Shown: positions 1 through 10,393, counted from the stretch's first letter. The stretch is DNA of 47,368 nt from an uncultured beta proteobacterium (GCA_903894155.1 CAITPF010000279.1:1-47368), one strand, 5' to 3'. Numbers and translations: made by a program. Notes: generated by a model not told the origin, from the letters alone.

Positions 1-536
1 CGCGCAGCGGCCAGGGGCAGTTCCTTGATATCACGCTCTTTGACAGCGCGATCTCGCTGCTGCATCCGCACGCCGCCAACTATTTTGGCAATGGCCTGGT
101 GCCCGTGCGCACCGGCAACGCGCACCCCAACATCTCGCCCTACGAAACCGTCGAGACACGCACGGGCCCGCTGTTCCTTGCGGTCGGAAACGACCGGCAG
201 TTCAGGACCCTGCTCAAAGAGCTGGGGCTTGACGGTCTGGTCGATGACGCGCGGTTTGCCACCAACCAGGACCGCATCCGCAACCGACCCGCGCTGCACG
301 CGCTCCTTGCGCAGCGCCTGTGTGACGTCGAAGCGACGGCGATCTCCGAGCAACTATTGCGCGCGGGGGTACCCGCGGCGCCCGTGCTCAGCATCGACCA
401 GGTCGTCGCGCATCCCCATACGAAACACCGGGGCATGGTGCTGCAGCGCGGCCGCTACCGCGGCCTTGCCTCGCCCATCAAGCTTTCACGCACGCCCGCC
501 ACCCTGCGCAAACTGCCCCCCGGTTTCAAGGCGTAA
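1..536 (+). CDS. CaiB/BaiF family CoA-transferase, C-terminal part
   Basis: Only the last 177 codons are in the window; the frame is open from base 3 and continues upstream. Family III CoA-transferases move CoA between acyl-CoA and a free carboxylic acid. The visible segment has the typical features: GQFLDITLFD near the edge, then a GNAHPNISPYE stretch and the small C-terminal domain with a VPAAPV motif followed by HPHTKHRGM. The catalytic Asp lies upstream, outside the window. The gene is followed after about 50 bases by a ThDP enzyme and then by glutaryl-CoA dehydrogenase. From that context the substrate may be glutarate or another dicarboxylate, as in SUGCT-like enzymes; this is inference, because substrate cannot be read from the fragment. 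Confidence 0.9.
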   Translation, partial: RSGQGQFLDITLFDSAISLLHPHAANYFGNGLVPVRTGNAHPNISPYETVETRTGPLFLAVGNDRQFRTLLKELGLDGLVDDARFATNQDRIRNRPALHALLAQRLCDVEATAISEQLLRAGVPAAPVLSIDQVVAHPHTKHRGMVLQRGRYRGLASPIKLSRTPATLRKLPPGFKA

Positions 537-586
537 CCAGCGCGGGCATCCCGCCACGATATGATGGCGGTTTGCCCGATCACGCA

Positions 587-2293
587 ATGACCGTACACGA
601 CATGACAAACATTCCGTCTCCGAATTCCCCACGCACTGGCGGGCAAATCCTCGTCGGCCAGCTTGTCGCGCATGGCGTGCAACACGTCTTTTGCGTGCCG
701 GGTGAAAGCTTTCTTGCGGTGCTCGACGCACTCGTCGATGTGGACATTGAGGTGACGGTCTGCCGGCAGGAAGGTGGCGCGGCCATGATGGCCGATGCGC
801 TGGGCAAGCTCACCGGCGAGCCCGGCATTTGCATGGTCACCCGCGGTCCGGGTGCCTCCAACGCGCTGGCCGGGATACACATCGCCAAGCAGGATTCCTC
901 CCCGCTGATCGTGTTCGTCGGGCAGATCGAGCGCGGCATGCGCGATCGCGAGGCCTTCCAGGAGATGGACTACCGCGCCATCTTCGGCCAGGCGGCCAAA
1001 TGGGCAACCGAGATCGACGACCCCGCGCGTATTCCTGAAATCATCTCCCGCGCATTTCATGTGGCGACTTCGGGCCGGCCAGGCCCCGTCGTGATCGCGC
1101 TGCCGGAAGACATGCTCGTCGAGATGGCCACCGTACCCGATGCACCGCGCTACACGCCCGTGGATTGCGGGCCCACGCCAGCACAGATGGCAGCGCTTGC
1201 CGAGCGCCTCTCAAAGGCCAGGTCTCCTGTCGCGATTCTCGGGGGCACCCGTTGGGATGAAACGTCAGTGCGCGAATTCGCGGCGTTCGCCCTGCGCCTG
1301 CAGTTGCCGGTGGCGGTGTCGTTCCGCCGCCAGATGCTGTTCCCGGCGGATCACCCCTGTTTCATCGGCGATCTCGGCATCGGCCCGAACCCCGTGCTGC
1401 TGAAACGGATCGCCGAGGCGGATCTGGTGCTGCTGGTGGGAGGCCGCATGTCCGAAATGCCGAGCCAATCCTACACACTGTTCGACATCCCCGTGCCGAA
1501 ACAATCGCTGGTGCACGTGCATGCCGACAGCGGCGAACTCGGTCGCGTCTACAGCCCTGCGCTTGCCATCAACGCAACCCCCACGGCCTTCGCAGCGGCG
1601 CTTGCGTCGCTCCCGGCTCCGGCAAGTCATCCCTGGGCGGAGTCGACCGCAGCCATGCACCAGGCGTATCTCGCCTGGAGCGATCCGGCGCCGATCCGCA
1701 CGCCCGGCGCCCTGCAAATGGGCGGCGTCATGCAATACCTCGAGGCAAACCTTCCACCCGACGCCATCATGACCAACGGCGCCGGAAACTTCTCGACCTG
1801 GCTGCACCGGTTTCATCGCTTCACGCGCTATGCGACGCAGCTTGCCCCGACGTCGGGTTCGATGGGATACGGATTGCCAGCGGCCGTTGGCGCCAAGCGC
1901 CTGTGGCGCGACCGCACGGTGGTCTGTTTCGCGGGCGACGGCTGCTTCATGATGCACGGGCAAGAGTTCGCCACGGCAGTGCAGTATGACCTGCCCATCG
2001 TCGTGTTGATCATCGACAACGGCATGTACGGCACGATCCGCATGCACCAGGAAAAACACTACCCCGGCCGCGTGTCCGCCACCCAATTGCGCAATCCGGA
2101 CTTTGCCGCCTATGCGCGCGCCTTTGGCGGACACGGCGAGCGCGTCGAAACCACCGAGCAGTTCGGGCCGGCATTCGAGCGGGCTGTCGCGAGCGGCAAA
2201 CCCTCGATCCTGCACTGCCTGATCGACCCGGAAGCCATCACGGCCACGACCACGATCACCAAGTTGCGCGACGCCGCGCTGAAAGCCAGATAA
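587..2293 (+). CDS. Thiamine pyrophosphate-dependent enzyme, acetolactate synthase-like
   Basis: A complete ThDP-binding enzyme of the POX/ALS/benzoylformate decarboxylase group, 568 aa from the ATG at 587 (a TTG at 572 and an ATG at 602 are also in frame; none has a strong ribosome site). The N-terminal Pyr domain carries the conserved activating Glu in RQEGGAA (Glu62); a central NAD/FAD-fold domain follows; the C-terminal PP domain has the ThDP/Mg motif GDG at 450-452 ending at Asn478 in IIDNGMYG. It is not clearly IlvB, since no small regulatory subunit gene follows. It lies between a CoA-transferase and gcdH, which suggests decarboxylation or carboligation of a 2-oxoacid in a catabolic route. 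The actual substrate is unknown. Confidence 0.85.
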   Translation: MTVHDMTNIPSPNSPRTGGQILVGQLVAHGVQHVFCVPGESFLAVLDALVDVDIEVTVCRQEGGAAMMADALGKLTGEPGICMVTRGPGASNALAGIHIAKQDSSPLIVFVGQIERGMRDREAFQEMDYRAIFGQAAKWATEIDDPARIPEIISRAFHVATSGRPGPVVIALPEDMLVEMATVPDAPRYTPVDCGPTPAQMAALAERLSKARSPVAILGGTRWDETSVREFAAFALRLQLPVAVSFRRQMLFPADHPCFIGDLGIGPNPVLLKRIAEADLVLLVGGRMSEMPSQSYTLFDIPVPKQSLVHVHADSGELGRVYSPALAINATPTAFAAALASLPAPASHPWAESTAAMHQAYLAWSDPAPIRTPGALQMGGVMQYLEANLPPDAIMTNGAGNFSTWLHRFHRFTRYATQLAPTSGSMGYGLPAAVGAKRLWRDRTVVCFAGDGCFMMHGQEFATAVQYDLPIVVLIIDNGMYGTIRMHQEKHYPGRVSATQLRNPDFAAYARAFGGHGERVETTEQFGPAFERAVASGKPSILHCLIDPEAITATTTITKLRDAALKAR

Positions 2294-2364
2294 TCCGTGA
2301 ACGCGCCCCGGCGCATCCACACTGCACATCAACTTCTCAATCCACGATCCACCTGGAGAATCCT

Positions 2365-3558
2365 ATGGCCGCTGAAGCTACTTTCAACTGGGAAGACCCG
2401 CTGTTGCTGGATAGCCAGCTGACAAGCGATGAGCGCATGGTGCGCGATGCCGCAAGGGCGTATTGCCAGGATAAGCTCGCCCCGCGCGTGCTCGAAGCCT
2501 TCCGGCACGAAAAGATGGATACCTCCATCTTCCCCGAAATGGGTGAGCTCGGCCTGCTGGGCGCGACGATCCCGACGCAATACGGCGGCTCCGGTCTGAA
2601 CTACATCTGCTACGGCCTCATCGCCCGCGAAGTCGAGCGCGTCGATTCGGGCTACCGCTCGATGATGAGCGTGCAGTCCTCGCTCGTCATGGTGCCGATC
2701 AACGAGTTCGGCAGCGAGGCGCAAAAACAGAAGTACCTCCCCAAACTCGCCACGGGCGAATGGATCGGCTGCTTCGGCCTGACCGAACCGAACCACGGCT
2801 CGGATCCCGGCGGCATGGAAACCCGGGCCCACAAGACGGCCGATGGCTACCGCCTGACCGGCAACAAGATGTGGATCACCAACTCGCCCGTCGCAACGGT
2901 GTTTGTCGTCTGGGCCAAGTGCGTCGGTGGGGATCACGACGGCCGCATCCGCGGCTTCATCCTCGAAAAGGGCATGAAGGGGCTCAGCGCCCCGGAAATC
3001 CACGGCAAGGTCGGCCTGCGCGCCTCGGTGACGGGCGAGGTCGTCATGGACGGCGTCGAAGTGGGCGAAGAGCAAATGCTACCGAACGTGTCGGGGCTCA
3101 AGGGCCCGTTCACGTGCCTGAACTCGGCGCGCTACGGTATCGCCTGGGGCGCCCTGGGCGCCGCGGAATTCTGCTGGCACACCGCGCGTCAATACACGCT
3201 GGACCGCAAACAATTCGGACGCCCGCTGGCGGCCAACCAGCTGATCCAGAAAAAACTGGCCGACATGCAGACCGAAATCACGCTCGCACTCCAGGGGTGC
3301 CTGCGCCTTGGCCGCATGAAGGACGAAGGCACTGCGGCCGTCGAGATCACGTCCATCATGAAACGCAATTCCTGCGGAAAGTCGCTGGACATCGCGCGCA
3401 TGGCGCGCGACATGCTGGGCGGGAACGGAATTTCGGATGAGTTCGGCGTCGCGCGTCATCTGGTCAACCTCGAGGTCGTCAATACCTACGAAGGCACACA
3501 TGACGTGCACGCACTGATTCTCGGCCGTGCGCAAACGGGCATCCAGGCTTTCTTCTGA
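2365..3558 (+). CDS. gcdH: Glutaryl-CoA dehydrogenase
   Basis: Acyl-CoA dehydrogenase family flavoprotein, 397 aa, which oxidises and decarboxylates glutaryl-CoA to crotonyl-CoA in lysine, hydroxylysine and tryptophan breakdown. The assignment to glutaryl-CoA rests on [15 protein letters not shown] (residues 96-109), whose Arg98 and Ser102 match the substrate-carboxylate-binding Arg and Ser of known GCDHs, and on the catalytic base Glu376 in [30 protein letters not shown] (flavin/substrate region) and [11 protein letters not shown] are also present. The ATG at 2365 follows a GGAG site at about 8 bases. A 71-base gap separates it from the upstream ThDP gene. The adjacent CaiB/BaiF gene fits glutarate activation feeding this enzyme. 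Confidence 0.95.
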   Translation: MAAEATFNWEDPLLLDSQLTSDERMVRDAARAYCQDKLAPRVLEAFRHEKMDTSIFPEMGELGLLGATIPTQYGGSGLNYICYGLIAREVERVDSGYRSMMSVQSSLVMVPINEFGSEAQKQKYLPKLATGEWIGCFGLTEPNHGSDPGGMETRAHKTADGYRLTGNKMWITNSPVATVFVVWAKCVGGDHDGRIRGFILEKGMKGLSAPEIHGKVGLRASVTGEVVMDGVEVGEEQMLPNVSGLKGPFTCLNSARYGIAWGALGAAEFCWHTARQYTLDRKQFGRPLAANQLIQKKLADMQTEITLALQGCLRLGRMKDEGTAAVEITSIMKRNSCGKSLDIARMARDMLGGNGISDEFGVARHLVNLEVVNTYEGTHDVHALILGRAQTGIQAFF

Positions 3559-3572
3559 GCGAGGCTCGCGCA

Positions 3573-4406
3573 GTGCCACCGCTGGAGTTCGTCGGGATTG
3601 CCGGCGGACAAATCGAGTTGCGGCGCATTCCGGGGCCGCGTCCCGATGCGCCCGTGATCGTGTTCCTGCATGAAGCGCTGGGTTCGGTTTCACACTGGCG
3701 CGATTTCCCCGCGCAGCTTTGCGCGCGCACCGCGTCGGCTGGCGTGGTCTATTCGCGATTCGGCCACGGCCAGTCAAGCCCGCTTGCCACCGGCATCCCG
3801 CGGCCGATGGATTTCTGTCTGGTCGAGGCGCGGCAGGTGCTCCCTGCCTTGCTCTCGTCGCTCGGGATCGTGCGCCCCTATCTGGTCTCGCATAGTGACG
3901 GCGCATCGATTGCGCTCCTCGCGGCGGCGGATATCCCTTTGGCAGGCATCACCGCCATGGCACCGCACTTGCATATCGAAGACAGGACAGTGCACGGCAT
4001 ACAGCAGGCGGCGCGGCATCGGGATTTTTTCGTGGGTGCCCTGGCGAAACATCACCGCCAGCCGGATCGCGTCTTCGACGCGTGGCACCAGACTTCGTTA
4101 TCCCCGGCCTTTCGCTACTGGAACCTCGAACCGGAAATGTCGAAGATCGGTTGTCCCACCTTGCTGATCCAGGGGATCAGGGACGAGTATGGGTCGCTCG
4201 CGCACGTGGCGCGAACGCAGGCCGCGATCAACCGGGCCCACCCGGAGGTTCCGGTGCGGCGTCTCGATATGGCGAGCGTCGCCCACGTACCGTGGCGCGA
4301 AGCGCGCGATGCGGTGATCACCGCCATCGGCGAACACCTGCAGACGATCCTGCCTGGCAAGACGCACCCGCAAAGACGCGACGCAGAAAGACCGCCGACG
4401 GCTTAG
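3573..4406 (+). CDS. Alpha/beta hydrolase
   Basis: A single-domain alpha/beta-hydrolase, 277 aa, starting at GTG 14 bases after gcdH and so probably co-transcribed with it. Visible elements are the oxyanion-hole segment HEALG (33-37), the nucleophile elbow SHSDG with Ser108, an acid in GIRDEYG (Asp204), and the catalytic His238 in SVAHVPW. There is no signal peptide or membrane segment, so it should be cytoplasmic. The usual nucleophile-elbow Gly-X-Ser-X-Gly has Ser in place of the first Gly. Substrate is unknown; an ester or thioester hydrolase role in the same catabolic unit is a guess from position. The C-terminal 20 residues are polar and likely disordered. Confidence 0.85.
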   Translation: MPPLEFVGIAGGQIELRRIPGPRPDAPVIVFLHEALGSVSHWRDFPAQLCARTASAGVVYSRFGHGQSSPLATGIPRPMDFCLVEARQVLPALLSSLGIVRPYLVSHSDGASIALLAAADIPLAGITAMAPHLHIEDRTVHGIQQAARHRDFFVGALAKHHRQPDRVFDAWHQTSLSPAFRYWNLEPEMSKIGCPTLLIQGIRDEYGSLAHVARTQAAINRAHPEVPVRRLDMASVAHVPWREARDAVITAIGEHLQTILPGKTHPQRRDAERPPTA

Positions 4407-4422
4407 GGCGATTGCGGACGGA

Positions 4423-5472
4423 TTACGACGCAGATGCACGTGACAGGCGGTCGCGCACACCCAGCCATCTGGACCCGTCGGGCACGTGCTCCCACAACAT
4501 CGAGGCATACCCCATCCGGTCAAGCGCACGCAGGCTTGCGTAAAGCGTGCGTCCGTAGGCGACAGCGTCTGATGGCGCGGCCACCCAGTCGACTTGCGGA
4601 TGCACATTGAAATCCGGGCGTGGCAGCGTGTGCGAGACAATCACGATTCGTTGTCCCTCGGCGAGCTGCGGGCGGGCGGCCGTGTCGCGCAACGTGTCAA
4701 GATCACCCAGCCGCAAAGGCGTGTGAGGGGCGTAATGCGATTTCAGCGCACCGGAAACCCGCGGCGCGTGGGCATCCGCGCCCTGCACCGGCACGCCGAG
4801 CGCTTCCGAAATCTGTTCTGCGGTAATGTGACCGGGGCGCAGCAGCACCGGGCCCACCCCTTGCTCGACACGCGACAGGTCGATGATCGTCGACTCGATG
4901 CCGACCTCGCTCGCGCCGCCCTCGATCACGGGCATACCGTCGGCGACCAACTCCGGAAACTCATTGCGGACATGTGCGGCCAGCGTCGGTGAGACCTGGC
5001 CGAATTTGTTCGCCGAAGGGCCGGCGACACCTGCCTGGCCAGATGCGCGGCGCGCCGCAAAAGCACGCAGCAATTCCTGGGCGACGGGGTGCGAAGGGCA
5101 CCGAAGGGCGATGCTATCCTGGCCGCCGCTCACGCAGTCGGGTATGCCCGGCGCGCGCTTGAGCACGATCGTCAGCGGCCCGGGCCAGAAGGCGTGCACG
5201 AGCGCGCGGGCCTGTGCGGGAACGCGCGCGGCCCAATAGGATAGATCGGCTTCGGGCGCGACATGGACGATCACCGGATGGCTGGCGGGGCGACCCTTGG
5301 CGGCATAAATACGGGCGACCGCATCCGGGTTCTCGGCATCGGCGCCAAGGCCATAGACTGTCTCGGAAGGAAACGCCACCAGCCCGCCCTGTTCGAGCAC
5401 ATCAACCGCGTGCAATAGCTCTGCCGCGCTGATCTCCCCGCCGCCATGAACATCGGAGCTTGCCGCGTGCAT
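4423..5472 (-). CDS. sua5: L-threonylcarbamoyladenylate synthase (Sua5 type)
   Basis: Makes threonylcarbamoyl-AMP from threonine, bicarbonate and ATP, the first step of t6A formation at position 37 of ANN-decoding tRNAs. At 349 aa it is the long two-domain Sua5 form, not the short TsaC form. The YrdC domain has PSETVYGLG (35-43), KGRP (59-62), GPSANKFGQVSPT and GIESTIID. A linker and the C-terminal Sua5 domain follow, including SGALKSHYAPHTPL and a final GYASMLWEHVPDGSRWLGVRDRL. It starts 2 bases after purK stops and is the last gene of the fba-purC-purE-purK-sua5 run. Confidence 0.93.
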   Translation of the reverse strand: MHAASSDVHGGGEISAAELLHAVDVLEQGGLVAFPSETVYGLGADAENPDAVARIYAAKGRPASHPVIVHVAPEADLSYWAARVPAQARALVHAFWPGPLTIVLKRAPGIPDCVSGGQDSIALRCPSHPVAQELLRAFAARRASGQAGVAGPSANKFGQVSPTLAAHVRNEFPELVADGMPVIEGGASEVGIESTIIDLSRVEQGVGPVLLRPGHITAEQISEALGVPVQGADAHAPRVSGALKSHYAPHTPLRLGDLDTLRDTAARPQLAEGQRIVIVSHTLPRPDFNVHPQVDWVAAPSDAVAYGRTLYASLRALDRMGYASMLWEHVPDGSRWLGVRDRLSRASAS

Positions 5473-5474
5473 GG

Positions 5475-6626
5475 TCAGGCCCTGACCGGCAGGCGCAGGA
5501 TGCGAACCACTTCGTTGGCCGCGGCGCGCGCGTCATCCAGAGTTTGACCCGTCACGGTGACATGGCCCATCTTGCGGGCCCGGCGCGCCTCGCGCTTGGC
5601 GTACAGGTGCAGCGAGGCGCCCGGCACGGCGAGAACAGCGTGCCAATCGGGTTCGGCCTGGGAATCGCTTTCATTCGGATACCACGCGTCGCCGAGAATG
5701 TTGAGCATGACGGCCGGCGCCAGCAGTCGCGTGCTGCCCAGCGGCAGCGCCGCCATCACGCGCGCCTGCTGCTCAAACTGGCTCGTGACACAGGCATTGA
5801 TCGTGTAATGGCCGCTATTGTGCGGACGCGGCGCGATTTCATTGACGATCAGGCGCCCGTCGCGAAGGACAAAGAACTCGACACACAGCACGCCGTGGTA
5901 ATCAAGCCCGCGTGCGATGGCAAGCGCGGCATCGGTGGCCTGGCGCGCGATCGGCCCGGACTGGCCGTCGACGGTCGTCACGGCGAGTATGCCCTCGTGA
6001 TGCACGTTACAAGCAACCGGATAGACGGCGCACTCGCCATCCAGACCGCGCGCCAGCACGACGGAAAGCTCCTCGCGCAAATCGAGCATTGCCTCGAGCA
6101 CACAGGGCACATCGCCAAATTCGTGGAACGCCGCAAGCGCTTCTTCGCGCGAGCGCACCCTCGCCTGACCCTTGCCGTCGTACCCGAGCCTTGCGACCTT
6201 CAGAATACCGGGGAACAGAGCGCCCGAGGCATCCGCGAGATCCGCGCGCGTGCGCACGGGTGCATAAGGGGCGACGGGCACGCCCTGCCCGTGCACGAAG
6301 GATTTCTCGGCAATGCGATCCTGCACGATCTCCACGGCGCGGGCGCCGGGCGTGACGCGGCAATGCGCCGACAGCGACTCGAGACTGCGCGCCGGCACGT
6401 TCTCGAACTCGGTCGTCACGGCCCGACATCGCTGCGCGAGTTTGTTCAGCCCGGTCGGATCGTCATAACCGGCCAGCACATGTGCGTCGGCCACACAGGC
6501 TGCCGGCCCTTCCGCGGCGGGATCGAGCACGACCACGCGATAGCCCAGAGACTGCGCGGCGTGGCAGAACATGCGCCCAAGCTGACCCCCGCCGAGCAGG
6601 CCCAGCCATTCACCGGGTGCGATCAC
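5475..6626 (-). CDS. purK: 5-(carboxyamino)imidazole ribonucleotide synthase
   Basis: ATP-grasp enzyme converting AIR, ATP and bicarbonate to N5-CAIR in purine synthesis. The 383-aa product begins with the nucleotide-fold [11 protein letters not shown] (9-19) and has the ATP-grasp core [18 protein letters not shown], followed by [18 protein letters not shown] with catalytic and Mg-binding residues. The start is a GTG whose GTGA overlaps the purE stop by 4 bases, which implies translational coupling. PurE consumes its product. Length and order are normal for the family. Confidence 0.96.
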   Translation of the reverse strand: MIAPGEWLGLLGGGQLGRMFCHAAQSLGYRVVVLDPAAEGPAACVADAHVLAGYDDPTGLNKLAQRCRAVTTEFENVPARSLESLSAHCRVTPGARAVEIVQDRIAEKSFVHGQGVPVAPYAPVRTRADLADASGALFPGILKVARLGYDGKGQARVRSREEALAAFHEFGDVPCVLEAMLDLREELSVVLARGLDGECAVYPVACNVHHEGILAVTTVDGQSGPIARQATDAALAIARGLDYHGVLCVEFFVLRDGRLIVNEIAPRPHNSGHYTINACVTSQFEQQARVMAALPLGSTRLLAPAVMLNILGDAWYPNESDSQAEPDWHAVLAVPGASLHLYAKREARRARKMGHVTVTGQTLDDARAAANEVVRILRLPVRA

Positions 6627-7129
6627 AGAGGAACCTTCATCGCACGGGCCGCTTCGGTCTGGCGCTGGCGGAATTCCCGCAACTGGTTACGCAACGCCGG
6701 TTGGGTGGTCGCGAGATTCGCGATCACGTGCAGCGCGGCATTGGCTGCGCCCGCTTCGCCAATGGCAAAGGTCGCCACCGGCACGCCCCTGGGCATCTGA
6801 ACGATCGACAGCAGGGAATCTTCGCCCCGCAGATAGCGCGAGGGAACCGGCACGCCAAACACCGGCACATCGGTGAACGCGGCCATCATCCCCGGCAAGT
6901 GGGCGGCGCCCCCCGCGCCCGCGATAATCGCGCGCAAGCCGCGATCGGCTGCCTGGGCGCCATACTCAGCGAGGTCATGGGGCATCCGATGGGCTGAAAC
7001 CACGCGCGCCTCGTGTGGAACACCGAACTCCTTGAGGATGTTGACGGCATGCTGCATGACCTCCCAATCGCTGGAAGATCCCATGACCACGCCAACGATC
7101 GGCGATTCGGGACTGAAGGAAGCTGACAT
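6623..7129 (-). CDS. purE: N5-carboxyaminoimidazole ribonucleotide mutase
   Basis: Class I PurE, 168 aa, which rearranges N5-CAIR to CAIR. Motifs are VVMGSSSDW (14-22), SAHRMP (45-50, with the catalytic His47), [13 protein letters not shown] and [22 protein letters not shown]. The presence of purK next door confirms the bacterial two-step route instead of a direct carboxylase. The ATG lies 64 bases downstream of the purC stop, and the 3' end overlaps purK by 4 bases. Confidence 0.96.
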   Translation of the reverse strand: MSASFSPESPIVGVVMGSSSDWEVMQHAVNILKEFGVPHEARVVSAHRMPHDLAEYGAQAADRGLRAIIAGAGGAAHLPGMMAAFTDVPVFGVPVPSRYLRGEDSLLSIVQMPRGVPVATFAIGEAGAANAALHVIANLATTQPALRNQLREFRQRQTEAARAMKVPL

Positions 7130-7193
7130 GGCGTCACTCCGAAAAAAAATGATCCGCTAGCGCTGCACGCGCCCTGCGCCGCGCTCGTTGCCT

Positions 7194-8075
7194 TCAGTGC
7201 GTGAGCCGCTCGAGCGCCTCGCGGTATTTGGCCGCGGTCTTCCCGATCACCTCAGCCGGCAGGCGGGGCGCAGGCGGCGTCTTGTCCCACGGTTGGGTTT
7301 CAAGCCAGTCGCGCACGAACTGCTTGTCGAACGACGGTGGGCTGATGCCCTCGCGATAGCCGTCGGCAGGCCAGAAGCGCGATGAATCGGGCGTCAGCAC
7401 TTCATCCATGAGATGCAGGGTTCCGTGGTCATCAAGCCCGAACTCGAACTTCGTGTCCGCGATGATGATGCCCTTGGTGGCCGCGAAGGCCGAGGCCTCC
7501 TGGTACAGCCGCAGGGTGACGTCACGGATTCGTGCAGCCATTTCGGCGCCAACGGCCTTCACGACGTGTTCGAAATCGACGTTCTCGTCGTGCAACCCGA
7601 ACTCGGCCTTCGCGGCCGGGGTAAAGATCGGCTCAGGCAGCTTGCCCGCCTGCTTCAAGCCGGCCGGCAAGCTGATGCCGCACACCGCGCCCGTGGCCTG
7701 GTAATCCTTCCAGCCCGAGCCGATCAGGTAACCGCGCGCAACCGCTTCGACCAGAATGGGCTTGAGGCGCTTGACCACCACGGCACGGCCCACGACCTGA
7801 TCGCGCTCGTCCGGCGCCACGACATCTTCCGGGCGTATGCCCGTGGAATGGTTGGGCAGCACGTGGGCAAGCTTCGCCAGCCAGAAATCGGTCAGCTCCT
7901 TGAGTACCTGCCCCTTGCCGGGGATCGGGTCGTCCAGGATGACGTCAAAGGCCGAGATGCGATCGGAGGCGACAATAAGCAACTTGTCGTCGCCAACGGC
8001 GTACATATCGCGCACCTTGCCGCGCGCAAGGAGCGGCAAGGACTTGATGCTGGACTGCAGGAGCGCGGCGGTCAC
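7194..8075 (-). CDS. purC: Phosphoribosylaminoimidazole-succinocarboxamide synthase
   Basis: SAICAR synthase, 293 aa, joining CAIR and aspartate with ATP. It shows the long (yeast-like) SAICAR synthase pattern: [19 protein letters not shown] near the N-terminus, [42 protein letters not shown] split over two conserved blocks, [14 protein letters not shown] and [15 protein letters not shown]. It starts at GTG 11 bases after the fba stop, so it is almost certainly co-transcribed with fba. PurC lies just before PurE and PurK in the pathway block, although PurC acts after them in biosynthesis. Confidence 0.96.
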   Translation of the reverse strand: MTAALLQSSIKSLPLLARGKVRDMYAVGDDKLLIVASDRISAFDVILDDPIPGKGQVLKELTDFWLAKLAHVLPNHSTGIRPEDVVAPDERDQVVGRAVVVKRLKPILVEAVARGYLIGSGWKDYQATGAVCGISLPAGLKQAGKLPEPIFTPAAKAEFGLHDENVDFEHVVKAVGAEMAARIRDVTLRLYQEASAFAATKGIIIADTKFEFGLDDHGTLHLMDEVLTPDSSRFWPADGYREGISPPSFDKQFVRDWLETQPWDKTPPAPRLPAEVIGKTAAKYREALERLTH

Positions 8076-8086
8076 GTCTGGCCTGC

Positions 8087-9151
8087 TTACTGCACGACTT
8101 GCGACAGCTTGCCGGCTGCATATTCGGCGGCCATGACCGTCAGCGCAACCGGCTTGATCTTGCTCGCGTTGCCAGCGGTGCCAAACTGCTCGTAACGCGT
8201 AACGCAGATCTTCTTGGCCGCTTCGCGCGCGGGCTTGAGATACTCGCGCGGATCGAACTTGCCGGGGTTCTCGGCAAAGAAACGACGAATCGCGCCCGTC
8301 ATGGCCAGGCGAATGTCGGTGTCGATGTTGATCTTGCGAACGCCGTACTTGATGGCCTGCTGGATCTCTTCGACCGGCACGCCGTAGGTTTCCTTCATAT
8401 CGCCGCCGAACTGGCGGATCTCGGCCAGCAGATCCTGAGGCACGCTGGAGCTGCCGTGCATCACCAGGTGCGTATTGGGCAGGCGCTGGTTGATTTCCTT
8501 GATGCGCTGGATCGACAGGATGTCGCCCGTGGGCTTGCGCGTGAACTTGTACGCGCCGTGGCTGGTGCCGATGGCAATGGCCAGCGCGTCGAGCTGGGTG
8601 CGACGCACGAAATCGGCAGCCTGCTCCGGATCGGTCAGCAGTTGCTCTTTGGTCATCTTGCCGTCGGCGCCGTGGCCGTCTTCCTTATCGCCCATCATGG
8701 TTTCAAGCGATCCGAGGCAGCCGAGCTCGCCCTCGACGGTGACACCGAGCTTGTGGGCCATGTCGACCACCTGCTTGGTCACCGCGACGTTGTAGTCGTA
8801 GTCGGCAATCGACTTGCCGTCTTCCATGAGCGAGCCGTCCATCATGACGCTCGAAAAACCGATATCGATCGCGCCCTGGCAGATCTTGGGCGACTGGCCG
8901 TGATCCTGGTGCATCACAACGGGAATATGCGGATAAGATTCGACCGCAGCCTGGATCAGGTACTTGAGAAATCCCTCGCCTGCGTACTTGCGCGCGCCGG
9001 CCGATGCCTGCATGATCACCGGGCTGTCGGTCTGCGCAGCCGCTTCCATGATGGCCTGAACTTGCTCGAGGTTGTTCACGTTGAACGCCGGAATGCCGTA
9101 TCCGTGCTCGGCGGCGTGATCGAGCAACTGGCGCATTGAGACGAGAGCCAT
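8087..9151 (-). CDS. fba: Class II fructose-1,6-bisphosphate aldolase
   Basis: Zinc-dependent aldolase of the Calvin-cycle subtype common in beta- and alphaproteobacteria, 354 aa. Features: [12 protein letters not shown] (19-30), the catalytic/zinc region [11 protein letters not shown] with Asp83 and His84, [33 protein letters not shown] and [14 protein letters not shown]. In a heterotroph it serves glycolysis and gluconeogenesis; no RuBisCO or phosphoribulokinase gene lies in this window. It is the first gene of the minus-strand block ending in sua5. The ATG is preceded by GAGG at about 8 bases. Confidence 0.96.
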   Translation of the reverse strand: MALVSMRQLLDHAAEHGYGIPAFNVNNLEQVQAIMEAAAQTDSPVIMQASAGARKYAGEGFLKYLIQAAVESYPHIPVVMHQDHGQSPKICQGAIDIGFSSVMMDGSLMEDGKSIADYDYNVAVTKQVVDMAHKLGVTVEGELGCLGSLETMMGDKEDGHGADGKMTKEQLLTDPEQAADFVRRTQLDALAIAIGTSHGAYKFTRKPTGDILSIQRIKEINQRLPNTHLVMHGSSSVPQDLLAEIRQFGGDMKETYGVPVEEIQQAIKYGVRKINIDTDIRLAMTGAIRRFFAENPGKFDPREYLKPAREAAKKICVTRYEQFGTAGNASKIKPVALTVMAAEYAAGKLSQVVQ

Positions 9152-9172
9152 GAGATATCCTCTTGTAGGTAC

Positions 9173-9201
9173 GTTATAGACGGATTTTGCGTGTTGACTT
9201 C
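9173..9201 (-). promoter_or_regulatory. Candidate promoter for the fba operon
   Basis: On the minus strand a TATAAC (9173-9178) lies 22 bases upstream of the fba ATG. The hexamer 17 bases further up (GAAGTC) is a poor -35 match, so this is a weak prediction resting on the -10 box and on the position at the head of the operon in a divergent intergenic region. Confidence 0.3.
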
Positions 9202-9226
9202 ACCCTCCATTCTACCTCGTTAGCGC

Positions 9227-10393
9227 ATGCCCCAGACCAACCTTTCCCCGGCAACAATCACCTGGCTTTCGGGCGACCGCGAGCTGACGCTGCCATGGAG
9301 ATCCGAGAACGGATGGGCCCCGCCACGCAAAATTGTCGAGGCCGACGACACGCTCGGCGCGGACGCTGCGATGCGCCTGGCAGCCGAGGGAACAGGCCTT
9401 GTCTGGCGCGGGGATTTCCAGAACGCGCGGCAGCTGCTGCAGGCGATGAGCCGGCGCATTGCAAAGCGTCCTTCGCGCCTCGCGTCGCTCCCCTACCCTG
9501 AGCGGTTCCACCAGATGCGCCTGGCGCGAGCGCAAAGGGCGCGCATGCTCGGCATGGTGCTGCTGGCCTTTGGCCCCGCCCATGCGCTGGCGAATCGCCG
9601 GGCGCCGGATGTCAGCGAAGCCTGCGGGCAGGCCTACGGGGCGGACGACACCGGGTACGTCATGCCGATGACCGAACTGCTTGGCGCGATCAGTGCCAGC
9701 GAATGGCGTCGCCGGGGCATCCCGGTGGCTGCGCTCGGCGACCGCATTCACGCACATTTCGCGGTGTTTTCGCCGGTGCGCGGCGAGTATCTCGACCTGG
9801 TGGCTTCGGCACCCCTGCCCGCCGCGCTGTCCAGGGTCGCGCTGGCGTTCGACATTGGCACGGGCACTGGCGTCATCGCGGGCATCCTGGCGCGCCGCGG
9901 AGTCGCCCGGGTCATCGCCACCGACGTGAACCCCAGGGCGCTCGCCTGCGCCCGCGACAATATCGCCCGGCTCGGTCTCGACGCGCAGGTGGACATCGTC
10001 GAGACGAGCCTGTATCCACCCGGGCGCGCAGGCCTGATCGTCTGCAATCCGCCCTGGCTTCCCGGCCGGCCGGCCTCGGCGCTCGAGCAGGCCATCTACG
10101 ATCCGGGGCAGCGCATGCTGACGGGGTTCCTCGGCGGCGTGCGCGAGCACTTGTGCGACGACGGTGAAGCCTGGCTGATCCTCTCGGACCTCGCAGAGCG
10201 GCTCGGCCTGCGGTCGCGCGAATCACTGCTGGACAGCATCGCGCAGGCCGGTCTTGAGGTTGCCGGCCGCCTCGACACGGTACCGGTGCACCCGGGCGCC
10301 CGGGATGCGCAGGATCCGCTGGCCGACGCCCGCGCGGCGGAGATTACGTCGCTTTGGCGGCTGCGTCCGGCCGACGGGCCGACTTCGGCCTGA
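9227..10393 (+). CDS. Class I SAM-dependent methyltransferase, MTS/NPPW type
   Basis: 388 aa with a C-terminal Rossmann methyltransferase: SAM motif I AFDIGTGTGVIAG (207-219), acidic ATDVNPRAL (231-239) and motif IV CNPPW (273-277). NPPW-type motifs occur in enzymes methylating a planar nitrogen (adenine or guanine bases of nucleic acid, or glutamine, as in PrmB/PrmC, RsmC and RlmG). The N-terminal 200 residues are a separate, poorly recognised domain, as in PrmB- or RsmC-like enzymes with a substrate-recognition module. It is transcribed divergently from fba, and its 3' end overlaps mogA (opposite strand) by 50 bases. The target substrate is unknown. Confidence 0.82.
   Translation: MPQTNLSPATITWLSGDRELTLPWRSENGWAPPRKIVEADDTLGADAAMRLAAEGTGLVWRGDFQNARQLLQAMSRRIAKRPSRLASLPYPERFHQMRLARAQRARMLGMVLLAFGPAHALANRRAPDVSEACGQAYGADDTGYVMPMTELLGAISASEWRRRGIPVAALGDRIHAHFAVFSPVRGEYLDLVASAPLPAALSRVALAFDIGTGTGVIAGILARRGVARVIATDVNPRALACARDNIARLGLDAQVDIVETSLYPPGRAGLIVCNPPWLPGRPASALEQAIYDPGQRMLTGFLGGVREHLCDDGEAWLILSDLAERLGLRSRESLLDSIAQAGLEVAGRLDTVPVHPGARDAQDPLADARAAEITSLWRLRPADGPTSA

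Noticed and set aside
1-2293. Formyl-CoA transferase plus oxalyl-CoA decarboxylase pair
   Set aside because: The ThDP enzyme is closer to the general acetolactate-synthase-like group, and gcdH follows, which points to glutarate, not oxalate.
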